Source of the DNA: Bog-473 sp963738135
GTDB taxonomy: Bacteria > Actinomycetota > Acidimicrobiia > Acidimicrobiales > RAAP-2
Direction of reading: 5' to 3'
Length of the DNA: 64,000 bases
Assembly: GCA_963738135.1 (NCBI GenBank)
Contig: CAVTVK010000004.1
Coordinates: 496,001 to 560,000, forward strand
In this document: one piece after another, positions 53,382-62,144 of the stretch
Numbering within the stretch: the stretch's first letter is position 1
How the letters are laid out: each line of letters starts with the position of its first letter
Notes under the pieces: generated by a model
Databases searched by the model: none
What the model saw: the letters and a program-made list of their open reading frames with translations, nothing else
Told to the model about the DNA's origin: nothing
Program-made: the position numbers and the translations under genes

Positions 53382-54509
53382 TTAGCCCACCGCCTCCGCC
53401 GCCGGGGTGACGAGTCGGGGGGGCGTGGGTCGCGGGCGCGCCCGCAGGAGCTGCAGCCCCATCTGTGGTTCCGTGACCGGCGGTTTCCATGCGGCCGCGC
53501 GGTTGCGACCGGATCGCTTTGCCGCGTAGAGCGCCTCGTCGGCCCGGCGCAGCAGCGCGTCCGGCGTGTCGTTGGGACCGAGCCACGTACTGACCCCGAT
53601 GCTGGCCGTCACCCAGTCCGAGGCGGCGGCATCGTGCAGCGCGCCCAGTAACCGGTGGGCCGCGGCCATCGCCGCCTCCCCATCGGTCTCGTGCAGCAGG
53701 AGGGCGAACTCGTCACCACCGAGTCGGCCGACCACGTCCGTCTCGCGGGCGGTCCGACGCAGCACACCGGCCAGGAGCTTCAGAGCGCGGTCCCCGCAAT
53801 GGTGCCCGTTGGCGTCGTTGAGGGTCTTGAGGTTGTCGACGTCGGCCACAACGACGCTGAAGGTGGCGTAGTGGCGCTCCGCCAGGAGTGACTCGTGGTC
53901 CAGGCGGGCCTCGAACGCGCCGCGGCTCAGACAGCCGGTGAGTGCATCGAGGCTGGCCGCCGCCATCAGTTGGCGCATGAGGCGGTCCCGGTTCGCCGCC
54001 GCTGCCGCCGTGATCACGCCGGCGATCACCATCCCCACGGCCAAGAACGCGGCCGTGGACCAGCTGCGGTCGGGGGTCAGGAGGCTGACCACCAGCGTCG
54101 TGATGACACCGAAGGCGGCCAGGAACGTCACCGTGCCGGCGGAGTAGGCCAGGCCGGCGAAGAGCATCGGGAGGATCAGGAAGTAGGAGATGGGGCTCCG
54201 TACGCCGCCGTCGAGGACGGCGCCGACGGCGATGAACACGAAGGTGCACGCGGCCCAAGAGGTGAAGAACAGCTTGGACCACCGGGTCTCGACGAGGCGC
54301 AGGCCGAGGAGCCGGAACGGCCCCATGGAGGCGATCAGGCTGAGGCCGCTCAGGACCACCAACGCCGTGCGGTGCGGGCCCGGCGTGGTCAGCGAGAAGG
54401 CCAGGACGGCGAAGGCACCCAGGCTGTACGTGAGCACGCCGACGTACACATAGCGGCGCCAGAACGTGGTGACGTTGGACGACATGTCGAGTACTGGGAG
54501 TTGTCGCAT
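53382..54509 (-). CDS. membrane GGDEF diguanylate cyclase
   Basis: A 375-residue protein with six predicted helices (about 20-40, 48-70, 80-99, 106-123, 124-143, 151-171) followed by a GGDEF domain. The active site is GRLGGDEFALL (GGDEF at 264-268). An RxxD inhibitory site (RETD, 255-258) sits five residues upstream, so product feedback is expected. It makes cyclic di-GMP. It lies 119 bases downstream of the adenylate cyclase fusion on the same strand, possibly co-expressed. The membrane part resembles no named sensor domain. Confidence 0.93.
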   Translation of the reverse strand: MRQLPVLDMSSNVTTFWRRYVYVGVLTYSLGAFAVLAFSLTTPGPHRTALVVLSGLSLIASMGPFRLLGLRLVETRWSKLFFTSWAACTFVFIAVGAVLDGGVRSPISYFLILPMLFAGLAYSAGTVTFLAAFGVITTLVVSLLTPDRSWSTAAFLAVGMVIAGVITAAAAANRDRLMRQLMAAASLDALTGCLSRGAFEARLDHESLLAERHYATFSVVVADVDNLKTLNDANGHHCGDRALKLLAGVLRRTARETDVVGRLGGDEFALLLHETDGEAAMAAAHRLLGALHDAAASDWVTASIGVSTWLGPNDTPDALLRRADEALYAAKRSGRNRAAAWKPPVTEPQMGLQLLRARPRPTPPRLVTPAAEAVG

Positions 54510-54628
54510 GCCTGGTTCCTCGGTTCCCCGTGTCCCTCCTTCTGCTATCGGCTATTCGCAACGGATGTTGAGACGGAAACTCGGGAGCCCGAACGGGCCG
54601 GATCAGGCCTTCGACAGAGGAAACCGGG

Positions 54629-55345
54629 TCAGTGGGAGAGCGAGCGGGCCGGCCGGCGACGCCAGGTGTCGACGCAGCCCGGCGAGCAGAACAGCACCAT
54701 GCGGCCGCGCACGTCGTGCGCGATCTCCTGGGCCGTGTCCTCGGTCAGTGGGAGCCCGCAGATGGGGTCGTGGGACCCGTCCCCGTCGCTCCCCGCCATC
54801 CGGATGCTCGAGGCGGGTACCGGCTTCTCGACCCCGCGCAAGGTGACGTGCGTCTCCGAGACGATCTGGCCCCAACTCGGCAGATGGATCATGACGGCGG
54901 GAGCCGCCAGCGCCTCACCGGCCGACGCCAGGTCGCACAGGCGTGCGGCGACGTTCACGCAGTGACCGATGTAGTCGTCTCCCTCCATGAGGATCACGTC
55001 GCCGCACGTGAGCCCCGACCGAATGGAGACGGTCTCGACAGCTCCGACCTCGCCGACCACGTAGTGCAGTTCCAAGATGGTCTCGAGGAGCGGTCGTGTG
55101 TCCACGCACACGAGCATGACGCCATCGCCCAGCCACTTGGCGATCCGCACGCCACGGCGCGCGCAGATGTCGCGCAGCAGAGAACGGAACGCGGTCAGCA
55201 CGTCCACGGCACGCTCGTCACCCTCCATCTCCGTCAAGGCAGTGAACCCCGAGACGTCCACGAAGGCGAAGCTGCGATGCACCCGCACGACGAAATGCTC
55301 CCATGCCGGCCGGCCGTCGGCCCAATTCCCCGCGCGCGTGGGCAC
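54629..55345 (-). CDS. class III adenylate/guanylate cyclase fused to a YHS-like domain
   Basis: A 238-residue protein with GTG start. Residues 25-170 form a class III cyclase catalytic domain. Metal aspartates are in FAFVDVSGFTAL (D30) and WLGDGVMLVC (D74), the substrate-specifying lysine precedes (K70), and VNVAARLCDLA holds the transition-state N and R. The C-terminal part (about 188-228) reads DPICGLPLTEDTA and MVLFCSPGCVDTW, a YHS/TRASH-like metal-binding motif. Fusing a metal sensor to a cyclase is unusual. It diverges from an SDR by 42 bases and precedes the diguanylate cyclase. Confidence 0.88.
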   Translation of the reverse strand: MPTRAGNWADGRPAWEHFVVRVHRSFAFVDVSGFTALTEMEGDERAVDVLTAFRSLLRDICARRGVRIAKWLGDGVMLVCVDTRPLLETILELHYVVGEVGAVETVSIRSGLTCGDVILMEGDDYIGHCVNVAARLCDLASAGEALAAPAVMIHLPSWGQIVSETHVTLRGVEKPVPASSIRMAGSDGDGSHDPICGLPLTEDTAQEIAHDVRGRMVLFCSPGCVDTWRRRPARSLSH

Positions 55346-55387
55346 CGGGATGGTGACCGGTGCAGCACCCTCCTACGATGTGGCCCG

Positions 55388-56167
55388 ATGGCGCCGCCGG
55401 GGGGACAGCTCGAGGACAGGGTCGTCCTGGTCAGCGGAGGTGCCTCGGACATCGGCCGGGCCACTGCGCTCCGGCTGGCCGCCGCCGGTGCCGCCGTGGT
55501 GATCGGTGACGTCTCGGCCGACGGAGCGGGGTCGGTGGCCGACGAGGTCGAACGTGCCGGAGGTCGTGCCGTCGGCCTGCTCTGCGACGTCCGCCGCGAG
55601 GAGTCGATCGTTGCGTTCGTCGAGCGCGCCGTGGCCGAGTTCGGGACGGTCGACGCGGTCGACCACAACGCGGCGTGGAGTCACCCGCGGCTCGATACCG
55701 ACGCCGTCGGGGTCGATCTCGGCGTCTGGGAGCGCGCCATCGAGATCACCACGCGGGGTGCCCTGCTCCTGGCGCGCCACGCCATCCCGGTGATGGTGGA
55801 CTCCGGTGGTGGCTCCATCGTCACCATTTCATCGGGGACGAGCACCATCGGTGAGTCGACCAGGGTGGCCTACGGGGTCGCCAAGGCGGCGCTCAACCAG
55901 CTGACCCGCCACCTGGCTGTGCGCTACGGCCGCGACGGCATCAGGGCCAACGCCATCGCCCCCGGGTTCATCCTGACCGAGACCGCGTCGACCCAGGTGC
56001 CGGCCGACGTGCAGGTTCGTCTGGCCGAGGCCAACCCGACGCGCCGTCTGGGCACACCGGACGACATCGCCCGCGTGGTGGTGTTCCTCTGCAGCGACGA
56101 CGCTGCCTACGTGAACGGCCAGGTGCTCAACGTCGACGGCGGGCACCAGATCGCCGGGATGATGTAG
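55388..56167 (+). CDS. SDR family oxidoreductase
   Basis: A 259-residue short-chain dehydrogenase (MAPPGGQLEDRVVLVSGGAS, then DIGRAT). SGGASDIG is the dinucleotide-binding motif; the NNAG position reads DHNAAWSHP, a departure from the rule. Catalytic serine is in TISSGTST and YxxxK in YGVAK. The C-terminus ends NVDGGHQIAGMM. It is followed after 7 bases by a second SDR, so the two likely work on successive or alternative substrates. NAD(P)-dependent; substrate unknown. Confidence 0.9.
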   Translation: MAPPGGQLEDRVVLVSGGASDIGRATALRLAAAGAAVVIGDVSADGAGSVADEVERAGGRAVGLLCDVRREESIVAFVERAVAEFGTVDAVDHNAAWSHPRLDTDAVGVDLGVWERAIEITTRGALLLARHAIPVMVDSGGGSIVTISSGTSTIGESTRVAYGVAKAALNQLTRHLAVRYGRDGIRANAIAPGFILTETASTQVPADVQVRLAEANPTRRLGTPDDIARVVVFLCSDDAAYVNGQVLNVDGGHQIAGMM

Positions 56168-56174
56168 GTGGTCG

Positions 56175-57041
56175 ATGCCTGAGACCCGTCGGGTCGCCCT
56201 CGTCACCGGCGCCAGCCGGGGCATCGGCCGCTGTGCCGCCGTGGCCCTGGCCCGGCGCGGCTGCGACGTGGTCATCACCGCCCGCACCGTGCACGAGGGA
56301 GACGGTCGCGCGCACGCCTCGAGCAGCCTCGCACGCGACGAACCACTGCCGATCGCCGGGAGCCTCGACAGCACGGCCGCAGAGATCGAGGCCCTGGGGC
56401 GGACCTGCCTCGCCGTGCCCATGGATCTCATGGACCGGGCATCGGTCGAGCGCGTGGCGGCCGTGGCATCGGCCGAGATGGGCCGGGTCGACATCCTCGT
56501 GAACAACGCCATCTACCAGGGGCCGGGCACCATGGACCGCATTCTGGACCTGCCCCTCGAGCTGGCGGAACGCTGCCTGGTGGGCGACTACCTCCATCCG
56601 CTGCTCCTGACCCAGCTGCTGCTGCCCGCCATGCTCGAGCGCGGCGAGGGCCGGCTGGTCAACATGCTCTCCGAGGCCGCCTTCACCACGCCGCCCGCGC
56701 CGGCCGGCGCCGGCGGCTGGGGCGTGGCCTACGCCGCGGCCAAGGCAGCCTTCCACCGGGTCACCGACATGTGCCACGTGGAGTTCGCGGCCCAGGGCGT
56801 CTGGGCCTTCTCCATCGCCCCCGGCCTCACCCTGACGGAGTCCATGCGGGCCTCCGGCATGGACCAGGTGCTGGTGGGAGCCGGCCACGTGCCCGCGCCA
56901 CCCGAGGTGGCCGGCGAGGTGGCCGCCTGGCTGGGTGACGACCCCGGGGCGGTGCGGTACGCCGGCCAGATGGTGTCGTCGCGCAAGCTGTGCAAGGAGC
57001 TGTCGCTGGTGCCGGGCTGGCCGCCCTCTCGTTCCGCCTAA
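56175..57041 (+). CDS. SDR family oxidoreductase
   Basis: A 288-residue SDR starting MPETRRVALVTGASRGIGRC. The binding motif TGASRGIG is classical, the NNAG site reads NNAIYQGP, and the catalytic pair is in VAYAAAK. An insertion after TVHEGDGRAH (about residues 38-72) extends the loop following strand 2. Its TAA overlaps the stop of the convergent SCO6745-like gene. Together with the SDR upstream it probably forms a small operon. Confidence 0.88.
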   Translation: MPETRRVALVTGASRGIGRCAAVALARRGCDVVITARTVHEGDGRAHASSSLARDEPLPIAGSLDSTAAEIEALGRTCLAVPMDLMDRASVERVAAVASAEMGRVDILVNNAIYQGPGTMDRILDLPLELAERCLVGDYLHPLLLTQLLLPAMLERGEGRLVNMLSEAAFTTPPAPAGAGGWGVAYAAAKAAFHRVTDMCHVEFAAQGVWAFSIAPGLTLTESMRASGMDQVLVGAGHVPAPPEVAGEVAAWLGDDPGAVRYAGQMVSSRKLCKELSLVPGWPPSRSA

Positions 57042-57933
57042 CGCGCCGCGCTGTCGCGGCAGCCCCATGGGGTTGGGGAAAGGCACCAGTCCGGACGCCG
57101 CCACGTCGGCGGCACAGGCACCGAGCGCGCCGAGCAGATCCTCGAGGGCCTGGTCACTGAGGGCCGCGTAGGCGGGCTCGGCCAGCTCGTCGGTCAGTTC
57201 CTCGACCCGGCCGTGCAAGGTGCGACCGGCATCGGTGACGCGGCCGTCGGCATGGAGCAGGCCCGAGGCCGTGAGCCCCGCCGAGGCCTGCTCCCACTCG
57301 GACCCGCTCCAGCCGCGGTTGTCCCGCAACACCTCGACCGGGATCGCCTTGGTCCCGGCCGCCAGCACGTGCGCCTCCACCCCGCCGATGCCGTGCAGCA
57401 CCAGCGTGGCGACATGCCCGTCGCCGCGGTGTTCGCGCAGGGTGGTGCACGCCTGCCAGACCTCCCCCAGGCCCCCGGTGCCCAAGGCCGGCGCAATGCG
57501 GGGCCAGAGCGACCGGTTGGCTGCCGCCATGACTCGGCCGGCTCCGTCGCATCCTTGCACGGCGCGCCGCAGCAGTGGCAGCGCGGCCAGCAGCGCCGAC
57601 CGGGAGTCGGTGCGGCAGACCTGGCCGAGCGCCTCCGCCGCCGCGATGGCCCGCACCCGGCACAGCGCCTCGGGCGCCACGGCGGACCCAGCACCCGGGC
57701 ACGGCCTTCGCCACCATGGCGGGATGGAAATTGAAGAAGGCGGCGGCCACCGGGCCGGCTCCCACCCGGCCGAGGGGGGCGGCGCGGGCGGCGAAGTACC
57801 CGGACCAGAAGCCCCGCAGCCCGGCGTCACGCAGCGCGTTCCGGCACTCCGGGGCGAAGTAGGTGACGGCGTGGATCGATTCGACGGCGACCCAGAGGTC
57901 GCGCGCGGTGGCCCGGCCCGGCCGTGGGCTCAG
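57038..57933 (-). CDS. SCO6745 family protein, two frameshifts
   Basis: The N-terminal part reads ARDLWVAVESIHAVTYFAPE, then LRGFWSGYFAARAAPLG and AAAFFNFHPAMVAKAVPG; the main part continues in a second frame as SAVAPEALCRVRAIAAAEAL to FPNPMG. Removing one base near 57694-57699 joins them. A second removal at the CCCC run 57064-57067 restores a natural stop. The 896-base span minus two equals exactly 298 codons. No ATG/GTG fits the N-terminus, so a CTG at 57933 or a more internal start is possible. The family is an actinobacterial helical protein of unknown role; it lies directly after qcrB. Confidence 0.7.
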
Positions 57934-59498
57934 CGGCTGACCTGCCGAACGCCCGTGGGCGAGCTCTCCGGCTCACGGATGCCGCCGTTGTTCAACGGCT
58001 CGATGTCGATGCGAACCGGCACGGGCTCGGGCTCGAGCTCCTCGCGCTCGTCGTCGGGCCGCGGCGCCGAGGGGACGGTCGAGTACTCACCCTCCGCGGA
58101 GCGTTGCACGATCACCGCGCGCTTGCGCTTCCCGATGTCGTGCACGCCCTGCATCTCCCGGCACAGCTGGTAGGCGACGAGACCGCTGATGATCGGGACG
58201 ATGATGACCGCGAAGCGGAAGAACCAGAGCACCACGTTGAGCGAGATATGGAAGAAGTTGGCCAGGACGTCCGTCGAGCTCGCCGCGAAGAGCGTGAACA
58301 ACAGGGCGAAGATAGCGACGCCGGCGGCCGTGCGTTTGGGTCTGTCCCGCGGCCGGTCCAGCAGGTTGTGCAACTCCTTGTCGCCGGTCACCCTGACCTC
58401 GAGCGCGGGCCACAGCATGCAGAGGGTGAAGATCAGGCCGGGGAACACCACGGCAGGCAGGAAGACCTCGAGGGGGACGGTATGGCCCCAGAAGGCCAGT
58501 TCCCAGGACGGCATGATGCGCAGCGCGCCGTCGAGCCACCCCATGTACCAGTCCGGCTGCACGGCGTAGGAGATCTTGGACGCGTCGTACGAGCCGAACT
58601 GCCAGATGGGGTTGATCTGGGCGAAGGCGCCGAGCAGGGCCGTGCCCGCCGTCACCATGAAGAGGAAGCCGGTGGTCTTGGCCATGAAGGTCGGGAACAT
58701 CGGCGAGCCGACGACGTTGTGCTCCGTCCGCCCCTCACCGGCGAACTGGGTGTGCTTCTGGCGCACCAGCAGGCCGAGGTGGGCGGAAAGGAGTCCGATC
58801 AGGACGAGCGGGATGATCAGGACGTGAATGATGAAGAAGCGCGGAATAATGATGCCCGTGCCGGGGAACTGCCCACCCCACAGGAAGGTCACCAGGTAGC
58901 TGCCGACGAGGGGGATCGACTCGGCGATGGAGTAACCGATGCGCAACCCGGTGCCCGAGATCAGGTCGTCGGGAAGCGAGTAGCCGATGAAGCCTTCGAG
59001 GATGGCCAGGATCAGCATGGTGATCCCGATGAGCCAGTTCAGCTCCCGGGGCTTGCGGAAGGCGCCCGTGAAGAAGATACGGGCCATGTGCACGACGATG
59101 GACCCGGTGAAGATGTCGGCCGCCCAGTGGTGCATCTGGCGCACCAGCATCCCGCCGCGCACGTCGAAGGAGATGTTCACGGTCGAGCGGAAGGCCTCCG
59201 AGACGTACTGGCCGTCCAGCGGCTTGTAGCTGCCGTGGTAGATGACCTGCTGGGTGGAGGGGACGAAGTAGAGCGACAGGAACACTCCCGTGGCCAGCAG
59301 CACCACGAAGGAGTAGAGCGAGATCTCTCCCAGCATGAAGGACCAGTGGTCCGGGAAGATCTTGTCGAGGAAGACGCGGCCGCCCTTGGCCACGCCCAGC
59401 CTGTCGTCGAGCTCCCCGACGACCTTGCCCACGTGTCCGTACGGGCCCATGGCCGCCCTGGCGCTGCGCTTGGTCTTGGCGGTGGTGGTGGTGCTCAC
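57930..59498 (-). CDS. qcrB: cytochrome bc1 complex cytochrome b subunit
   Basis: A 522-residue cytochrome b of the actinobacterial fused type. Haem ligands lie in MLVRQMHHWAADIF and in the RFFIIHVLIIPLVLIGLLSAH helix; the Qo-site motif is present as the tryptophan/proline-rich AVQPDWYMGWLDGALR block. It carries electrons from menaquinol to the Rieske protein and haem chain. GTG start overlaps the qcrA stop (GTGA). The C-terminal 65 residues are charged and Pro/Glu-rich, unlike the membrane core. Confidence 0.96.
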   Translation of the reverse strand: MSTTTTAKTKRSARAAMGPYGHVGKVVGELDDRLGVAKGGRVFLDKIFPDHWSFMLGEISLYSFVVLLATGVFLSLYFVPSTQQVIYHGSYKPLDGQYVSEAFRSTVNISFDVRGGMLVRQMHHWAADIFTGSIVVHMARIFFTGAFRKPRELNWLIGITMLILAILEGFIGYSLPDDLISGTGLRIGYSIAESIPLVGSYLVTFLWGGQFPGTGIIIPRFFIIHVLIIPLVLIGLLSAHLGLLVRQKHTQFAGEGRTEHNVVGSPMFPTFMAKTTGFLFMVTAGTALLGAFAQINPIWQFGSYDASKISYAVQPDWYMGWLDGALRIMPSWELAFWGHTVPLEVFLPAVVFPGLIFTLCMLWPALEVRVTGDKELHNLLDRPRDRPKRTAAGVAIFALLFTLFAASSTDVLANFFHISLNVVLWFFRFAVIIVPIISGLVAYQLCREMQGVHDIGKRKRAVIVQRSAEGEYSTVPSAPRPDDEREELEPEPVPVRIDIEPLNNGGIREPESSPTGVRQVSR

Positions 59499-60460
59499 GA
59501 GTTCCGCTCCCAGAAACCAGGCCCGATGGCCTGATCGTATGGTGCCATGGCGATGAGGTTCCCGTCGTCGTTGTAGCCGAGGTACATCTGGGGCAGCGGC
59601 CGCGGCGCCGGCCCGAACTGGGGCACCGCGCCGTTGCGCACGTTGAACATGGACTGGTGGCAGGGGCAGACGAGCAGCTCGAGCTCCTGCTCGTAGAGGC
59701 CGACGGGGCATCCCAGGTGGGTGCACACCTTGGAGTAGGCGACGTAGCCGTCGGGAGTCCAATTCTCGCGCCCGGGCTCGGTCGTGAACGGCTGGTCCGA
59801 GACCCTGATGAGGACCGTCTGGTCGGTCGCCTGGCCCTGGTCGTCGATGAACCCGGTCCGGGGGTTCACGGTGTCCTTCGGATAGACGGTCATGATGCCG
59901 CCGACGACGAGGGTGTTCTTTCGCACCGGCCGGCCGTTGGAGTCCACCAGGACGGTCCCCTTGCGCCAGCCGGTGGTCTCGAGGGTGGTCCCCGGCACCG
60001 GGCCGAGGGATCGGATCAACGGGAAGGCGGCGACGATGGTGAAGACGCCGGCGCCCGCCGCGAAGAGCCCCCCGAGCATGCGGCGTCGCTTGACGACCAG
60101 GGCCGAGCGCTCCACCAGGGCGGCCGACATGACGTCGCGCTCCTCGGGAGTCGAGGCGAGCGTGTGACGCTCCTCCACGAAGGGACCCTGAGGCATCAGG
60201 TACTTGCCCCAGGCGGTGAGTCCGAAGCCGAGGGCGAAGAGGCCGGCGCCCAGCGCACCCCCGAAGATCCAGTCGTTCCAGTTCTGCCAGTAGGCGGCCC
60301 CCGCCACACCGAAGAACACGATGCCGACGAAGAGAATCGCCGCAATCAGCTTCTCGATCTTGTCCGGGTTCTTGGCCGCGTCGCCCATGTGAGGGTCGCT
60401 CAGCGCGGCGATCGGCATCGGGACCCGCGTCCGCGAGGGCTGGCGGTCCTCGTCGCTCAC
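59495..60460 (-). CDS. qcrA: cytochrome bc1 complex Rieske iron-sulfur subunit
   Basis: A 321-residue Rieske protein. The 2Fe-2S ligands are CTHLGCP and CPCHQSMFN (two Cys, two His). The N-terminal half contributes three hydrophobic helices (about 38-58, 65-84, 128-150), the actinobacterial pattern of three membrane helices rather than one. GTG at 60460 overlaps the qcrC stop. It shuttles electrons between menaquinol and the QcrC haems. Confidence 0.96.
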   Translation of the reverse strand: MSDEDRQPSRTRVPMPIAALSDPHMGDAAKNPDKIEKLIAAILFVGIVFFGVAGAAYWQNWNDWIFGGALGAGLFALGFGLTAWGKYLMPQGPFVEERHTLASTPEERDVMSAALVERSALVVKRRRMLGGLFAAGAGVFTIVAAFPLIRSLGPVPGTTLETTGWRKGTVLVDSNGRPVRKNTLVVGGIMTVYPKDTVNPRTGFIDDQGQATDQTVLIRVSDQPFTTEPGRENWTPDGYVAYSKVCTHLGCPVGLYEQELELLVCPCHQSMFNVRNGAVPQFGPAPRPLPQMYLGYNDDGNLIAMAPYDQAIGPGFWERNS

Positions 60461-61452
60461 GAACGCTCCCCGATCCAGAAGCAAATGAGGGCCAGGCCGC
60501 CCACCCCGATGAGGAGGGCGACGAACCCCTCAGCGACGGGGCCGACGCCACCGAGCGCGAACCCGCCGGGGTTTTCCGGGTGCTGCAGCCGGCCCGTGAC
60601 ATACGAGGTGATGTCGGCCACCTGGGCGTCGGTCAGGTTGCCCGAGAAGCGCGGCATGTTGGCCGGCCCCGTGCGGACCGCCTCCGCGATCTGCTGCGCG
60701 GTCACCTGGCGGTTCTGCAACGACGGCGCGTTGGTGCCGAAGGCCAGTGCGTCGCCCGATCCCTCAATCGTGTGGCAGGCGGCGCAATTGAGCGAGAACA
60801 GGTTCTGTCCGGCCGACTGGTTGGCGTGGGACAGGTGCGGATTGGGCACGGCGGGAACAGAGGGGTCGAGCGAGTTGACCCACGCGGCCAGCTCCAGTGC
60901 CTGCACGGGCGTCAGCCGGGACGGCTTGCGCTCGGCCTCCACCGCCTTGACGTCGGTGGCGGGCATCCGACCCGTGCTCACCCAGAAGTCGACGGTGGCG
61001 GCGCCCACGCCCTGCAGGTTGGGACCGATGGTGGCCTGCCCGTCGGGACCGACGCCGTTGGCCTCGTTGCCGTGACAGCTCGAGCAGGTCTGGGCGAACA
61101 ACAGGCGCCCCGCCGAGATGAACGACTGCGGCGGGTTGGAGTAGGTGATGGCGGTGTTGCCGTAGGTGATGAGGTGGCCGTTGAGACACGTCTTCGAATT
61201 GCTGAGGAACGGGTTCCCGGCATTGGGCACGACGTTGGTCACGCCCTTGACGTTGACCGTGCCGCAGGCGCGCGTCGTCACGCGTGACGGGTTGATCGAG
61301 ACGTGCGTCGCGTCCGCATGGCTGCTCGCAGCGGCATTGGTGCCGGGGAAGAACATCGCGAGCGAGGCCAGACCGGCCACCGAGAGGAGGCCCGCCGGCA
61401 ACAGGAAACGACTTGTCACCGTCCTCTTGAGTGGTGCGCGCATGCCTCGCAT
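60457..61452 (-). CDS. qcrC: diheme cytochrome c subunit of the bc1 complex
   Basis: A 331-residue QcrC. Two CxxCH haem motifs, CSSCHGNEANG and CAACHTIEGSG, mark the diheme arrangement that replaces soluble cytochrome c in actinobacteria. It has an N-terminal signal anchor (LLPAGLLSVAGLASLAMFF) and a C-terminal helix (VALLIGVGGLALICFWIG). ATG at 61452 is used; ATG at 61443 is equally plausible. It overlaps qcrA by four bases. The two haems pass electrons directly to CuA of subunit II. Confidence 0.95.
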   Translation of the reverse strand: MRGMRAPLKRTVTSRFLLPAGLLSVAGLASLAMFFPGTNAAASSHADATHVSINPSRVTTRACGTVNVKGVTNVVPNAGNPFLSNSKTCLNGHLITYGNTAITYSNPPQSFISAGRLLFAQTCSSCHGNEANGVGPDGQATIGPNLQGVGAATVDFWVSTGRMPATDVKAVEAERKPSRLTPVQALELAAWVNSLDPSVPAVPNPHLSHANQSAGQNLFSLNCAACHTIEGSGDALAFGTNAPSLQNRQVTAQQIAEAVRTGPANMPRFSGNLTDAQVADITSYVTGRLQHPENPGGFALGGVGPVAEGFVALLIGVGGLALICFWIGERS

Positions 61453-61454
61453 GC

Positions 61455-62057
61455 CTACTTGAGAAGGAACAGGCAACTGTAGAGCCCGACCCAGACGATG
61501 TCGACGAAGTGCCAGTAGTAGGAGACCCCCTGTACGGCCGAGAGCTCGCCCGGATCGCCACCCTTGTCGCCACGCAGGCGACCGAGGAGGAAGACCATGG
61601 CGAGCAACCCGATGAACACGTGCAGGCCGTGCAGGCCGGACATGATGTAGAAGAGCGAGCCGTACGAGTTGGTGTACCAGCGCGTCGGGCTGAACAGCCA
61701 TTCGAAGACCTGGTTCCCGAGGAACGCCACCCCGAGGACCAGGGTCGCGACGATCCAGATCCGGGCTGAGCGCCGCTTGCGCCACTCCAGCTGGAACACG
61801 GCCCGCTGCATGGTGAAGCTGGACGCCACGAGGACCACGGTGAAGGCACCGGCACGCAAGGTGTCGAGGTCTGTGCCTGCCGGCGGCCAGGGCCCGACCG
61901 TGTTGGCCCGGATGGTGAAGAAGGCGGCGAACAGCCCGCTGAAGAACATCAGCTCGGACCCGAGCCAGATCATGACGCCGATGGCCAGCATCGGAGGCCG
62001 GTCGTGGGTGATCTTCCCTTGGGGAGCGGGGACCTCCGCCGAGAGAGCCTGGGTCAC
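61455..62057 (-). CDS. ctaE: cytochrome c oxidase subunit III
   Basis: A 200-residue subunit III with GTG start (TQALSAEVPAPQGK). Five helices are visible, with MIWLGSELMFFSGLFAAFF, then YIMSGLHGLHVFIGLLAMVF and YYWHFVDIVWVGLYSCLFLL, all hallmark segments. It leads the ctaE-qcrC-qcrA-qcrB operon, the standard actinobacterial order, while ctaC-ctaD-ctaF lie 8 kb away on the other strand. No clear ribosome binding site was seen before the GTG. Confidence 0.95.
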   Translation of the reverse strand: MTQALSAEVPAPQGKITHDRPPMLAIGVMIWLGSELMFFSGLFAAFFTIRANTVGPWPPAGTDLDTLRAGAFTVVLVASSFTMQRAVFQLEWRKRRSARIWIVATLVLGVAFLGNQVFEWLFSPTRWYTNSYGSLFYIMSGLHGLHVFIGLLAMVFLLGRLRGDKGGDPGELSAVQGVSYYWHFVDIVWVGLYSCLFLLK

Positions 62058-62144
62058 AGATGAATTTCTAGTCGACCCGACCGCGACCACGCCAACCAAG
62101 AGGCGGTGCCGCGGTGGCCCCGACCGGGTGTCCGAAGACCCAGG

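Noticed and set aside
57924..59534. A 536-codon plus-strand frame opposite qcrB
   Set aside because: Asp/Glu/His-rich shadow with no domain; qcrB is unambiguous.
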